Position numbers and translations under genes: made by a program. From assembly GCA_035524795.1 (NCBI GenBank), contig DATKOF010000018.1:27606-91605 (forward strand): DNA of 64,000 nt, given 5' to 3'. This document shows positions 1-8,681 of this stretch, piece after piece. The stretch comes from DATKOF01 sp035524795 (GTDB lineage Bacteria; Pseudomonadota; Gammaproteobacteria; Burkholderiales; SG8-41). Positions within the stretch are counted from its first letter, which is position 1; the number at the start of each line of letters is the position of its first letter. The notes below the pieces were generated by a model. The model worked only from the letters and a program-made list of their open reading frames with translations. It was not told where the DNA came from and did no database searches.

Positions 1-1112
1 ATCCGCGCTCCGCTGCTCAGCGCGAGCGCGCGTTCGAGGACATTTTCGAGTTCGCGCACGTTGCCGGGGAACGGATAATCCTGCAACGCAGCAAGCGCCT
101 GTGGCGACAACGTAGCCACCTGCGCCGAGCCATTGCCGCTGCGGCGCAGGATTTCGCGCGCCAGCAGCGGAATGTCGTCGCGCATCTCGCGCAGCGCCGG
201 CATCCGCAGCTCGATCACATTGAGCCGGTAGTACAGATCCTGGCGGAATTTACCGTCGCGCACGGCGTCGGCCAGATTGCGGTGCGTCGCGCTGATGATG
301 CGCACGTCGACGTTTTCCTCGCCGGTGGCGCCGACCTTGCGCACTTTCTTTTCCTGGATCGCGCGCAGCAGTTTGACCTGCATCGGCAGCGGCAGGTCGG
401 CAACCTCGTCAAGGAACAGCGTGCCGCCGTTCGCCGCCTGGAAAAAACCGTCCTTGTCGCGCTCGGCGCCGGTGAACGCGCCCTTTTTGTAGCCGAAGAA
501 CTCGCTCTCCATCAGGTTCTCAGGGATCGCACCGCAGTTGACCGGCACGAACGGCCCGTCGCGGCGCGCGCCTTTCAGGTGGATCGAGCGCGCAGCGACT
601 TCCTTGCCGCTGCCCGACTCGCCGCTGATGTGGACCGGCGCCTGGCTGCGCGCCAGTTTGTCGATCATCTGCCGCGTCTGCTGCATCAGCGGCGAATCGC
701 CGAGCAGCGCCGGCGCCGCGACTGCGGCGTCGCCGTTGCCGCGCGACGGCAGCTTGAGCGCCGAAGTGACGAGCGCGCGCAACTGACTCAGCGACACCGG
801 CTTGGACAGATAATCGAAGGCACCGGCCTTCAGCGCGGCGACCGCGTTTTCGGTGCTGCCGTGCGCGGTGATCACGGCGACCGGCGTCGCCGGATGATGG
901 CGCATCACGTGATCGAGCAACCGGAGGCCGTCGCCGTCGGGCAGCCGCATATCGGTCAGGCACAGGTCGTAAACGTGCTTCTGCATCGACTGCACCGCCT
1001 CGAACTCGTTGGCCGCGCAATCGACGTCGAGCCCCATCTTGCCGAGCGTCAGGCTCAACAGCTCGCGGATGTCGGCCTCGTCGTCGACGACCAGCACGCG
1101 GTTTTTCTCCAT
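1..1112 (-). CDS. pilR: PilR-type sigma-54 response regulator (C-terminus cut by window edge)
   Basis: NtrC-family response regulator that, paired with PilS, activates sigma-54 promoters; in the PilSR family the classic target is the type IV pilin gene. About 370 codons are visible. An N-terminal receiver domain carries the phospho-acceptor Asp in LTDMRLPDGDG. It is followed by an AAA+ sigma-54 interaction domain with Walker A GESGSGKE, the GAFTGA loop and Walker B TLFLDEVADLP. The DNA-binding helix-turn-helix lies beyond the left edge. The start ATG overlaps the pilS stop (TGATG), so the two genes are translationally coupled. The PilR name rests on the PilS partner and the PP0621 neighbour; another NtrC-type regulator is possible. 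Confidence 0.88.
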   Translation of the reverse strand, partial: MEKNRVLVVDDEADIRELLSLTLGKMGLDVDCAANEFEAVQSMQKHVYDLCLTDMRLPDGDGLRLLDHVMRHHPATPVAVITAHGSTENAVAALKAGAFDYLSKPVSLSQLRALVTSALKLPSRGNGDAAVAAPALLGDSPLMQQTRQMIDKLARSQAPVHISGESGSGKEVAARSIHLKGARRDGPFVPVNCGAIPENLMESEFFGYKKGAFTGAERDKDGFFQAANGGTLFLDEVADLPLPMQVKLLRAIQEKKVRKVGATGEENVDVRIISATHRNLADAVRDGKFRQDLYYRLNVIELRMPALREMRDDIPLLAREILRRSGNGSAQVATLSPQALAALQDYPFPGNVRELENVLERALALSSGAR

Positions 1113-2749
1113 CACCGACTTTCCCCTCCCCGGCACAGCACGGTGAATTGCGCGCCGCCCGGCGTTTCCACGTACTCCAGTTTCGCGTCGTTCGCTTCGC
1201 ACACCTCGCGCGCAATGTAGAGGCCGAGCCCGGTGCCGTTGTTGTCGGTGGTGAAGAACGGTTCGAACAACTGGCCGCGCGCCGCCGGCGGCACGCCGGG
1301 GCCATCATCCACCACATCCAATTCTACAACGCCCCTGTCAGCAGGCCGCACCACGATGCGGATGCTGTCCGGCTGGCGCCGGCAATAGCGCAGCGCGTTG
1401 CGGCACAGATTCCACATCACCTGGTTCAGATGGCTGCGGTCAAACACGATCTCCGGGTCGGCCTCCGCCTCGAGCCTGAAGATACGCGGCTCGATCTTCT
1501 CGTTCTGCGCGAACTGTTCGATGAAAGTCCGCAGGAACCCGGCCAGCCGGAAACGCTCGCGGTGGGCGCGCGCATCACGGTTGAGTTTGAGCACGTCATT
1601 GACGATGCGGTTGAGTCGGTCGACGTTGTCGTGGACGATGGTCAGCAACCGCGTCGCGGTCGGGCCCGCCGCCGGTTCCTCTTGCAGCAGTTCGGCGGCA
1701 TGGCTGATCGCCGACAGCGGGTTGCGGATTTCATGTGCGATGTTGGCGGTAAGCCGGCCGAGCGAGGCGAGTTTCATCTGGCGCGCCTGCGCCTGCACGC
1801 TGGTCAGATCCTCGAGGAAAATCACCGCGCCGACGTTGCGGCTGCGACCGACCGGCACGAAGCGCGCGGCGACCTTGTCGTTGAGCGCGGCGGTGGCCGC
1901 TGGATCGAAGCCATCGACCGGGTTCGCGCGCCATTGTCCGAAGCGCCGCGCCAGTTCCGGCGCATAGTCGCCGAGATTCGGCTGGCGGCGCCCGCGGTGC
2001 AGCGCACCGAGCATCCGTTCGGCGCGCGCGTTGTGCTGGCGGATCACACCGAGCTCATCGACCACCAGCACGCCATCCTCCATGTCGCGGATCACCAGCT
2101 GATTGACCTCCGCCATGTTGGCAAGATCGATCTCGCGCTGCGCGGCGAGCCGCTCGGTGGCGACCAGATATTTGGCGAGCGTGCGCGCCAGGCCGGCGGT
2201 CGCGAAGTAGGCGATGCAGAACAGGCCGGTCTGCACGTACTGGGCGGTCTGGCCGTCGCGGTACAGCACCTCCAGCGTATGCTCGACCAGCACCGCGAGA
2301 CTCGCAATCGCCGCGTAGAAGAACGACAGCCGTCCGCGTCCGACCAGACCGGTGGCGGCCAGTCCCGACAGCAGCAGCAGGCCGAGTCCGCTCGATATGC
2401 CGCCGCTCGCGTACATCATCACCACGATGAACAGGATGTCGGCGCCGATCTGCAACCCGAGCTGAAGATAAAAATAGCGGCGCGAAGCCAGCGCCGGCAG
2501 CCAGGCAATGCTGGACGCGAGATAGGCGAGGCTGCTGTATTCGAACAGCCCCGGATTCATCGAGCCGAACGGCAATACGCCCTTGAAAAAAGCGCCGCCG
2601 ACCGCCAGCAGCAGCGCGACCACGATGCGCGCGTAACTGAATATCCTGAGCGAGCGCCAGTACAGATCCGGCTGCTCGACCGGCGGCGCCAGCAGATCGA
2701 TAACCGAGGACCGCGATTCCGGGGACAGCGCAGAGAACGTGGATGACAT
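1112..2749 (-). CDS. pilS: PilS-type membrane sensor histidine kinase
   Basis: 545-residue inner-membrane sensor kinase, cognate to the downstream PilR-type regulator. Six hydrophobic segments lie at about residues 41-60, 72-88, 95-113, 117-136, 141-160 and 171-190, the multi-span N-terminus typical of PilS. A PAS-like region follows (about 215-315). The HisKA H-box is NIAHEIRNPLSAI with phospho-accepting His339. The ATPase domain has an N-box (NLCRNALRY), a G1 box (DDGPGVPP) and a G2 box (GTGLGLYIA). It overlaps pilR by three bases and ends the left-hand regulatory block. In PilS families the sensor responds to pilin level or surface contact; nothing in this sequence shows the signal directly. 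Confidence 0.9.
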   Translation of the reverse strand: MSSTFSALSPESRSSVIDLLAPPVEQPDLYWRSLRIFSYARIVVALLLAVGGAFFKGVLPFGSMNPGLFEYSSLAYLASSIAWLPALASRRYFYLQLGLQIGADILFIVVMMYASGGISSGLGLLLLSGLAATGLVGRGRLSFFYAAIASLAVLVEHTLEVLYRDGQTAQYVQTGLFCIAYFATAGLARTLAKYLVATERLAAQREIDLANMAEVNQLVIRDMEDGVLVVDELGVIRQHNARAERMLGALHRGRRQPNLGDYAPELARRFGQWRANPVDGFDPAATAALNDKVAARFVPVGRSRNVGAVIFLEDLTSVQAQARQMKLASLGRLTANIAHEIRNPLSAISHAAELLQEEPAAGPTATRLLTIVHDNVDRLNRIVNDVLKLNRDARAHRERFRLAGFLRTFIEQFAQNEKIEPRIFRLEAEADPEIVFDRSHLNQVMWNLCRNALRYCRRQPDSIRIVVRPADRGVVELDVVDDGPGVPPAARGQLFEPFFTTDNNGTGLGLYIAREVCEANDAKLEYVETPGGAQFTVLCRGGESR

Positions 2750-2760
2750 CGGCGAAAAGC

Positions 2761-2973
2761 TCAGCGATGCAGCCGCAGATGTTCCTCGCTGCAGAAGAAT
2801 TCGCTACCGCGGGCGTAGCTCTCGCTGCGCGGCAGATGCACGCCGCACTGCGCGCAGCGCACCATGTCCTCCGCCGCCGGCGCCCGGCGCGGGCCGGCGG
2901 ATGGCCTGCCGGATCCCCGGATGATCCACCACAGCACGGCAATCACCAGCGCAAGCAGCAGCAGTTTTCCCAA
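2761..2973 (-). CDS. PP0621-family small membrane protein
   Basis: 70-residue protein with one N-terminal hydrophobic helix (KLLLLALVIAVLWWII), a Pro/Arg/Ala linker and a small Cys-containing C-terminal domain (MVRCAQCGVHLP ... FFCSEEH) that could bind a metal. It resembles the PP0621 family of short proteins often found next to pilS in beta- and gammaproteobacteria. It ends 11 bases before the pilS start on the same strand, so co-transcription is likely. No function is established for the family. The CxxC...C pattern suggests a zinc-ribbon-like fold, which is inference. Confidence 0.8.
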   Translation of the reverse strand: MGKLLLLALVIAVLWWIIRGSGRPSAGPRRAPAAEDMVRCAQCGVHLPRSESYARGSEFFCSEEHLRLHR

Positions 2974-3015
2974 GCGGATGCCCGTTAAATGGAATGTGCG
3001 CTAGTGTGCCGCAAT

Positions 3016-3039
3016 CCGCATCCGCCGTCGAGGATGCGG
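3016..3039. terminator. 8-bp perfect stem-loop between cheB and the PP0621 gene
   Basis: Perfect inverted repeat CCGCATCC / GGATGCGG with an 8-base loop. It sits in the 73-base gap just after the cheB stop. There is no T-run on either side, so it is not a canonical intrinsic terminator. It may mark the end of the chemotaxis transcript or protect its 3' end. Confidence 0.4.
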
Positions 3040-3046
3040 CCTTGCG

Positions 3047-4150
3047 TCACCGTACGCCGGCCGGCGTGTCGCCGCGGAAAAAGGAAAAGATCGTGGCGGC
3101 GACCCGGTCGATCGGCGCCACCGTCTCGGCCGCGTCGAGCGCGATCGCCTCGCGCGGCATGCCGAACACGACGCAGCTCGCCTCGTCCTGTGCAACGGTG
3201 TGCGCGCCGCTCTGACGCATTTCGAGCAGCCCCTGCGCACCGTCCTTGCCCATGCCGGTCAGCAGAACGCCGACCGCGTTCGGCCCTGCGCTCCCGGCAG
3301 CGGAACGGAACAGCACGTCGACCGACGGCCGGTGGCGGTTCACCGGCGCGCTCTGGCTGAGTTCCGTCAGGTAATTGGCGCCGCTGCGTCTGAGCAGCAG
3401 ATGCGAATGCCCCGGCGCAATATAGGCGTGGCCCGGCAGCACGCGCTCGGCGTGCGCCGCCTCCTTCACCGTGATGCGGCACAGCTGGTCGAGCCGCGTC
3501 GCGAACGAGCGCGTGAAACCTTCCGGCATGTGCTGCGCGATCAGCACCGCCGGCGCATCCGGCGGAAACTGCAACAGCACCTCTTTGATCGCCTCGGTGC
3601 CGCCGGTCGACGCGCCGACGATGATCAGCTTCTCGGTCGACAGCAGCCGGTTGCCCAGCGCCGGCAGTCCCGGCGCCGGCGCCGCGCGCGGCGAACGGAT
3701 GCGCGCGCGCGCGGCGGCGCGCACCTTGTCGGTGATGACCGCTGCATAGTCCTCGATGCCCTTGGTGACGTCGAGCCTGGGCTTGGTCACGAAATCGACC
3801 GCGCCGAGTTCGAGCGCGCGCAGCGTGACTTCGGAACCGCGCTCGGTCAGCGTCGATACCATCACCACCGGCATCGGATGCAGCCGCATCAGTCGCTCCA
3901 GAAAATCGAGGCCGTCCATCTGCGGCATCTCGACATCGAGCGTCAGCACATCGGGGTCGAGGCTGCGGATCATTTCGCGCGCGACCAGCGGATTCGGCGC
4001 GGCGCCGACCACCGTCATGTCCGGCGCGCGGCCGAGGATTTCGGTCAGCAGCTTGCGGACCAGCGCCGAGTCGTCGACGACCAGCACCTTGATCGGCGGC
4101 GTCGCCGGCGCAGCGCCGGCCACACGTTCAGCTGAAGAGTTCAATTTCAC
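3047..4150 (-). CDS. cheB: CheB chemotaxis protein-glutamate methylesterase
   Basis: Phosphorylation-activated enzyme that removes methyl groups from, and deamidates, chemoreceptors during adaptation. It has a receiver domain at about residues 20-140 with Asp72 in LDVEMPQMDG. The CheB_methylest domain holds the catalytic triad Ser181 (VGASTGG), His207 (AQHMPEGF) and Asp303 (LTGMGKDGA). It is the last gene of the cheA-cheW-mcp-cheR-cheD-cheB series. The longest frame starts at a GTG that overlaps cheD by 23 bases. The G-run just upstream (AGGGGG) is too close to that GTG, and a TTG six bases further on (4144) is better spaced, so the first few residues are uncertain. Confidence 0.95.
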   Translation of the reverse strand: MKLNSSAERVAGAAPATPPIKVLVVDDSALVRKLLTEILGRAPDMTVVGAAPNPLVAREMIRSLDPDVLTLDVEMPQMDGLDFLERLMRLHPMPVVMVSTLTERGSEVTLRALELGAVDFVTKPRLDVTKGIEDYAAVITDKVRAAARARIRSPRAAPAPGLPALGNRLLSTEKLIIVGASTGGTEAIKEVLLQFPPDAPAVLIAQHMPEGFTRSFATRLDQLCRITVKEAAHAERVLPGHAYIAPGHSHLLLRRSGANYLTELSQSAPVNRHRPSVDVLFRSAAGSAGPNAVGVLLTGMGKDGAQGLLEMRQSGAHTVAQDEASCVVFGMPREAIALDAAETVAPIDRVAATIFSFFRGDTPAGVR

Positions 4151-4739
4151 CCCCCTGATCCACGACCTGCAGATTGCCTCGGTAGTCGTCCTCGCGCTCG
4201 AAGATGGTGTTGTTGTGCAGCACCTTGAGCATCTTGACGCGCACCACGCCGCTGCGGACTAAATGATAAATTTTGCGTGGGAAGATGCCGACCAGGTCTT
4301 GGGCGATCACCCGGATCCGCTCGGTCTTCAGGAAATCGAGCACGAAGTCGGCGTTGCGCTGCCCGATGTTGGCGACATTGAGGCTGCGCAGCACGTTGCC
4401 GCCGCCGAACACCTTGGCCTCGAAGTTCTCGCGCCGCGCGCCGAGCTTGAGCAGACTGTTGATCAGCACCTCCATCGCGTGAACGCCGTAGCGCGACGAC
4501 ACACCGAAACGTCCGCGACCGCCGGCCCCGCCATCAGGCAACATGAAGTGGTTCATGCCGCCGATCCCCAGCAACCGGTCACGGATGCACGCCGACACGC
4601 ATGAGCCGAGCACCGTGACCTCGACGATGTCCTCCTTCGAAACGTGATATTCGCCGGGCAGCAGCTTGACTGCCCGCATGTCGAGCGTGCGGTCGAAGTA
4701 TTCATTTTGAGCGAATTCACCGACATGGGATTCAGGCAT
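4128..4739 (-). CDS. cheD: CheD chemoreceptor glutamine deamidase
   Basis: 203-residue CheD family protein that deamidates Gln residues of chemoreceptors. The signature LGSCVSAC carries the candidate catalytic Cys47 and GGMNHFMLP the candidate His64. The start is set at 4739 because CheD homology begins there (MPESHVGEF...). The open frame runs further upstream, but that part lies inside cheR and has no CheD similarity. It overlaps the end of cheR by 8 bases and the start of cheB by 23, a tight cheR-cheD-cheB adaptation module. Confidence 0.94.
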   Translation of the reverse strand: MPESHVGEFAQNEYFDRTLDMRAVKLLPGEYHVSKEDIVEVTVLGSCVSACIRDRLLGIGGMNHFMLPDGGAGGRGRFGVSSRYGVHAMEVLINSLLKLGARRENFEAKVFGGGNVLRSLNVANIGQRNADFVLDFLKTERIRVIAQDLVGIFPRKIYHLVRSGVVRVKMLKVLHNNTIFEREDDYRGNLQVVDQGGEIELFS

Positions 4740-5598
4740 GGGCTGGTTTCCGGGCGCCCGCCGGCTGGTAAACGGTCTTGCCGCGCGGTCGGAACAGGTC
4801 GGCCGCATGATGGAAGTTTTCGGAATGCCCGGCGAACAGCAGCCCGTCCGGCGCCAGCAGCGGCGCAAATCTTTCAAGAATCCGGCGCTGCGTCGCCTTG
4901 TCGAAATAGATCATCACGTTCCGGCAGAAAATCGCGTCGAACGGCCCGCGTACCGGCCATCGGTCGTGCAGCAGATTGATCTGGCGATAGGTGATCAGCG
5001 CCTGCAGTTCCGGGCGCACGCGCACCGCGCCATCCTTCGCGCCGGTCCCTTTCAAAAAGAATTTCCTGGCCTGTTGCTCGGGCACCTTTTCCAGCGCCGC
5101 CAGCGGATAGACCCCGCGCTGCGCCTTGGCCAGCACGTTGGTGTCGACATCGGACGCCAGTATCCGCGCCGGCGGGTTCGTCCCCAGCGTTTCCACCAGC
5201 GTCATCGCCATCGAGTACGGCTCTTCGCCGGTCGAGCACGCCGCGCACCACAGCGTCACTTCGCGCCGCGCGCCGATGCGCCTGGCGTGCTCGGCAAGGA
5301 TCGGAAAATGATGGGCTTCGCGGAAAAATGCGGTCAGATTGGTCGTCAGCGCGTTGGTGAACGCCTCCATTTCGGCAGCGTCGCCGGCCTCGACTATATC
5401 GAGGTAGTCGGCAAACCGCGTCAGCCCGCGCGCGCGCAGGCGCCGCCCGACCCGGCTGTAGGCAAGCTGGCGTTTATTGTCGGAGAGCGCGATCCCGGCG
5501 TGGCGATAGATCAGCTGGCGAATGCGCTCGAAATCGGCGTCGCTGAATTCGAACCCGACATCGGCGGCGAAAGCGGTCGCATTGGTCGCATTTACCAT
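4732..5598 (-). CDS. cheR: CheR chemoreceptor methyltransferase
   Basis: 288-residue SAM-dependent methyltransferase that methylates glutamates on the chemoreceptor signalling domain. The N-terminal helical domain (about residues 15-85) contains the Arg-rich stretch SRVGRRLRARGL. The SAM domain shows LWCAACSTGEEPYSMAM. The C-terminal part carries the FCRNVMIYF motif typical of CheR. It lies 51 bases after the receptor gene and overlaps cheD. The upstream receptor ends in an EWTEF tail that probably tethers this enzyme. Confidence 0.95.
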   Translation of the reverse strand: MVNATNATAFAADVGFEFSDADFERIRQLIYRHAGIALSDNKRQLAYSRVGRRLRARGLTRFADYLDIVEAGDAAEMEAFTNALTTNLTAFFREAHHFPILAEHARRIGARREVTLWCAACSTGEEPYSMAMTLVETLGTNPPARILASDVDTNVLAKAQRGVYPLAALEKVPEQQARKFFLKGTGAKDGAVRVRPELQALITYRQINLLHDRWPVRGPFDAIFCRNVMIYFDKATQRRILERFAPLLAPDGLLFAGHSENFHHAADLFRPRGKTVYQPAGARKPAHA

Positions 5599-5649
5599 TG
5601 GATATCCGGCCCCTTCGGGCGGCCGTCCATCGAGTGGAAAGCTCAGACC

Positions 5650-8028
5650 TCAGAACTCGGTCCACTCGTCGTCGCTGCCGCCGCCGGCCACCGCCAGCGC
5701 CGCCGGCTTGCGCGCCGCCACCGCCTCGCGCTTCGGCTTCGCCCGCGCCGCCGCCATCGGCTTGACCTTGGCGTCCTTGTCCATCACCGCCCGTGCCGCA
5801 CCCGCCGCCTGCGCCAGCTTGAACGCGCTCACCGCCTGCGCCAGATTCTTCGCCTGCTCTTCCAGGCTCTCGGCCGCCGCCGCTGCTTCTTCCACCAGCG
5901 CCGCATTCTGCTGCGTCACTTCGTCCATCTGCGTGATCGCCGCATTCACCTGCTCGATTCCGTGCGACTGCTCCTGGCTCGCCGCCGTGATCTCGGCCAT
6001 GATGTCGGTCACGCGTTTGATCGAGGTCACGATCTCTTCCATCGTCTTGCCCGCTTCGTCGACCAGCTTCGCTCCGGTATCGACCTTGCCCACCGAGTCT
6101 TCGATCAGCGCCTTGATTTCCTTGGCCGCGGTCGCGCTCCGCTGCGCGAGGTTCCTCACTTCGCTCGCCACTACCGCGAAGCCGCGCCCCTGTTCGCCGG
6201 CGCGCGCCGCTTCCACCGCCGCATTCAGCGCCAGAATGTTGGTCTGGAACGCAATGCCGTCGATCACGCCGATGATGTCGGCGATCTTCTTCGACGATTC
6301 GGAGATGCCGTTCATCGTCACCACCACCCGCTTGACCACGTCGCCGCCCTTGACCGCCACGCCGGAGGCACCCGCCGCCAGCTGGTTGGCCTGCTTCGCG
6401 TTCTCCGCGTTCTGCTTGACGGTGCCGGTCAGCTCTTCCATCGACGAGGCGGTCTCCTCCAGGCTCGACGCCTGCTCTTCCGTGCGGCTCGACAGATCGG
6501 TGTTTCCCGACGCAATCTCGCGCGATGCCACGTTGATCGCCTCGGTCGCCTCCCGAATCTGATCGACAATCGACGTCAGTTGCTCCACGGTACGGTTGGA
6601 ATCGTCCTTCAACTGACTGAAGGTGCCCCGGTAGTCTCCCTCGATCTTCTCGGTCAGATCGCCCTTGGCCAGCGCTCCCAGCACGCGCACCACCTCGTTA
6701 AGCCCGCTCGAGCTGACTTCCATCAGATGGTTGATGCCTTCCGACAGCTGCTTAACGAAGCCGGTCTTGCTGCCAACCTCGATGCGCTTGGTGAAGTCAC
6801 CAGCCACCGCTGCTTCGACGATCGCGTTAACCTCTTTTTCCACCGCTACTTCCGCCGTGCGGTCCTTCCACTCCACGACCGAACCTAAACGCTCGCCGCG
6901 CTCGTTCAGAATGGGATTGGCGGTCAGTGTAAAGGTGTGCCCACTCACCTCGATCTGTGTACGATAGGCCCCCTTCAGATTCGCCAGTAGATTCCTTTGA
7001 TGCGACGGATTCCTGTGGAACTGATCAAAATTCACCCCTATCAGTTTTTTGGCATCAAAATTCGGCAGCGCCTTGCGCAGGTCGGCCTCGACACCCGCAA
7101 GCATTTTTGACAGAGATTCATTCAGGTACACAATCTGTCCATCGTTGTCAGCAATCATTACGTTGTTTGAGGAATTGTCCAGCGCATTCTTTACCCGGAC
7201 CGCTTCAGTCGAAGCCCGGGTAAAGCGTTGGAGCATTTCACTCAGGTGCTGGGTTGCTTGGCCAATGCGACCGATTTCATCCTTGGAAATTACATTGATC
7301 TCACGGATAGGCTTGCCCTGCGCTAAGTCATCGATCGCCAGTGTGACTTCCTGCAGCGGTGCGCAGACGCCGCTGCGGATGAAGCGCAACATCAACGCAA
7401 CCATGCAAGCGAAAGCCATCAGCATGCTGATACAGCAGTAGAAAATGACATGCACCGCGTGATCGAAACCGGCCTTTTGCTCCGCATTGGTCTCCTGTTT
7501 GATCTGGGTGACGACGCGTTCCAGCATGTCGCGCGCGTCCTTATCGACCCCGCGCGTCACCGCATCGCCCGAACGTGGATCGCGCTCGGCACCCTCGAAC
7601 GAGGCGATGCCCTGGCGATAGGTATTGCTCATATCCTGGTGCGCGTCGAGGAACTGCTTCAGCAGACGTTTCGTCTCGTCGCTCAGCGTCTTGTCCTGCA
7701 TCAGCTTGTCTCCCGCCGTCTCGACCTCGGCCTCGTGATCCAGAAACGCCTTCCAGCTGGCGTCGTGATCCTCGTCCACCTTGCCGCGCAGCAGCATGTA
7801 TGACCAGCTCTGCACCTGCTCCTTGAACCCCAGCTCGATATTGACGACCGCCTGGATATGCTCGTCACTGCGTTCGCCGATCGCATTGATGTCCTTCATC
7901 GTGCCCCATAGCATTGCCAGACCGCCCAGCGCCATCGCCAGAACAACACTTAGCGCGCCCAACATCAGGGACAGAAGTTTGAATTTCACGCTCTTGGAAG
8001 CCCACCTGTTCATGATCCCGAATTTCAT
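5650..8028 (-). CDS. methyl-accepting chemotaxis protein with four-helix sensor and PAS domain
   Basis: 792-residue chemoreceptor and the only one in the cluster. It has a first membrane segment (LSLMLGALSVVLAMALGGL), a periplasmic helical bundle of about 150 residues, a second membrane segment (VIFYCCISMLMAFACMVAL), a HAMP region, a PAS domain (VMIADNDGQIVYLN), a second linker and the signalling domain with hairpin tip GIAFQTNILALNAAVEAARA. The last residues, DEWTEF, fit the xWxxF pentapeptide that docks CheR. The start is the ATG at 8028, preceded by GGAGG at 7 bases; the GTG six bases upstream sits almost on that ribosome site. The ligand cannot be inferred. The PAS domain suggests energy or redox sensing, but no FAD or haem signature was checked. 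Confidence 0.93.
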   Translation of the reverse strand: MKFGIMNRWASKSVKFKLLSLMLGALSVVLAMALGGLAMLWGTMKDINAIGERSDEHIQAVVNIELGFKEQVQSWSYMLLRGKVDEDHDASWKAFLDHEAEVETAGDKLMQDKTLSDETKRLLKQFLDAHQDMSNTYRQGIASFEGAERDPRSGDAVTRGVDKDARDMLERVVTQIKQETNAEQKAGFDHAVHVIFYCCISMLMAFACMVALMLRFIRSGVCAPLQEVTLAIDDLAQGKPIREINVISKDEIGRIGQATQHLSEMLQRFTRASTEAVRVKNALDNSSNNVMIADNDGQIVYLNESLSKMLAGVEADLRKALPNFDAKKLIGVNFDQFHRNPSHQRNLLANLKGAYRTQIEVSGHTFTLTANPILNERGERLGSVVEWKDRTAEVAVEKEVNAIVEAAVAGDFTKRIEVGSKTGFVKQLSEGINHLMEVSSSGLNEVVRVLGALAKGDLTEKIEGDYRGTFSQLKDDSNRTVEQLTSIVDQIREATEAINVASREIASGNTDLSSRTEEQASSLEETASSMEELTGTVKQNAENAKQANQLAAGASGVAVKGGDVVKRVVVTMNGISESSKKIADIIGVIDGIAFQTNILALNAAVEAARAGEQGRGFAVVASEVRNLAQRSATAAKEIKALIEDSVGKVDTGAKLVDEAGKTMEEIVTSIKRVTDIMAEITAASQEQSHGIEQVNAAITQMDEVTQQNAALVEEAAAAAESLEEQAKNLAQAVSAFKLAQAAGAARAVMDKDAKVKPMAAARAKPKREAVAARKPAALAVAGGGSDDEWTEF

Positions 8029-8094
8029 GTCCACTCCTCCCTCGTCATCTCGTACCGCATTTCAGTCCGCTCGCACCGATTCCTGCAACGCGGT

Positions 8095-8616
8095 TTAATG
8101 GAGATCGTGATCGACCAGCGCCATATCCTTGCTGGTCATCAGTTTCTCGATGTCCATCAGGATCAGCATGCGCTCGTCGACCGCGCCGAGCCCGATGATG
8201 TACTTGGTGTCCAGTCCGGCGCCGAACTCCGGCGTCGGCCGGATCTGTTCCACGCTCAGGTTGATCACGTCGGATACGCTGTCGACCACCATCCCCACCA
8301 CGCGGCCCGCGACATTGAGGATGATCACCACCGTAAACTGATCGTAATCCGCCTTGCCCAACCGGAACTTGATGCGCATGTCGACGATCGGCACGATCAC
8401 GCCGCGCAGGTTGATGACCCCTTTGATGAAGGCCGGGGCGTTGGCGATCGTGGTCGGCGGTTCCCATCCGCGGATCTCCTGGACCTTCAGGATCTCGACC
8501 CCGTACTCTTCCGCCCCGAGCGTAAACGTCAGAAACTCGTTGGAAGAGGCGGTGCCGGCCCTGACAGCCGCCGCGCCGGAAGCGGCGGTCGCGGATGTCG
8601 CCGCGGTCTGCATCAT
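8095..8616 (-). CDS. cheW: CheW chemotaxis adaptor
   Basis: 173-residue adaptor that couples chemoreceptors to CheA at the polar array. A single CheW domain spans residues 27-165 with the conserved blocks FTLGAEEYGVEILKVQEI, GVINLRGVIVPIVDMR and IIGLGAVDERMLILMD. The N-terminal 25 residues are a low-complexity Ala/Thr/Ser extension. It lies between cheA and the receptor gene in the same direction, with an AAGGA ribosome site before ATGATG. Confidence 0.95.
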   Translation of the reverse strand: MMQTAATSATAASGAAAVRAGTASSNEFLTFTLGAEEYGVEILKVQEIRGWEPPTTIANAPAFIKGVINLRGVIVPIVDMRIKFRLGKADYDQFTVVIILNVAGRVVGMVVDSVSDVINLSVEQIRPTPEFGAGLDTKYIIGLGAVDERMLILMDIEKLMTSKDMALVDHDLH

Positions 8617-8681
8617 GTCCGTCCTTTGTGCGAAAGCTCTCGTCAGGGTTTACGGCACGATCACGGATGGCCTTGAGGCGC

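Noticed and set aside
4740..4877. N-terminal extension of cheD
   Set aside because: The extra 46 residues lie in cheR and show no CheD similarity; the ATG at 4739 fits the family.
4738..6888. 716-codon plus-strand frame opposite cheR and the chemoreceptor
   Set aside because: High-GC shadow of two clear genes.
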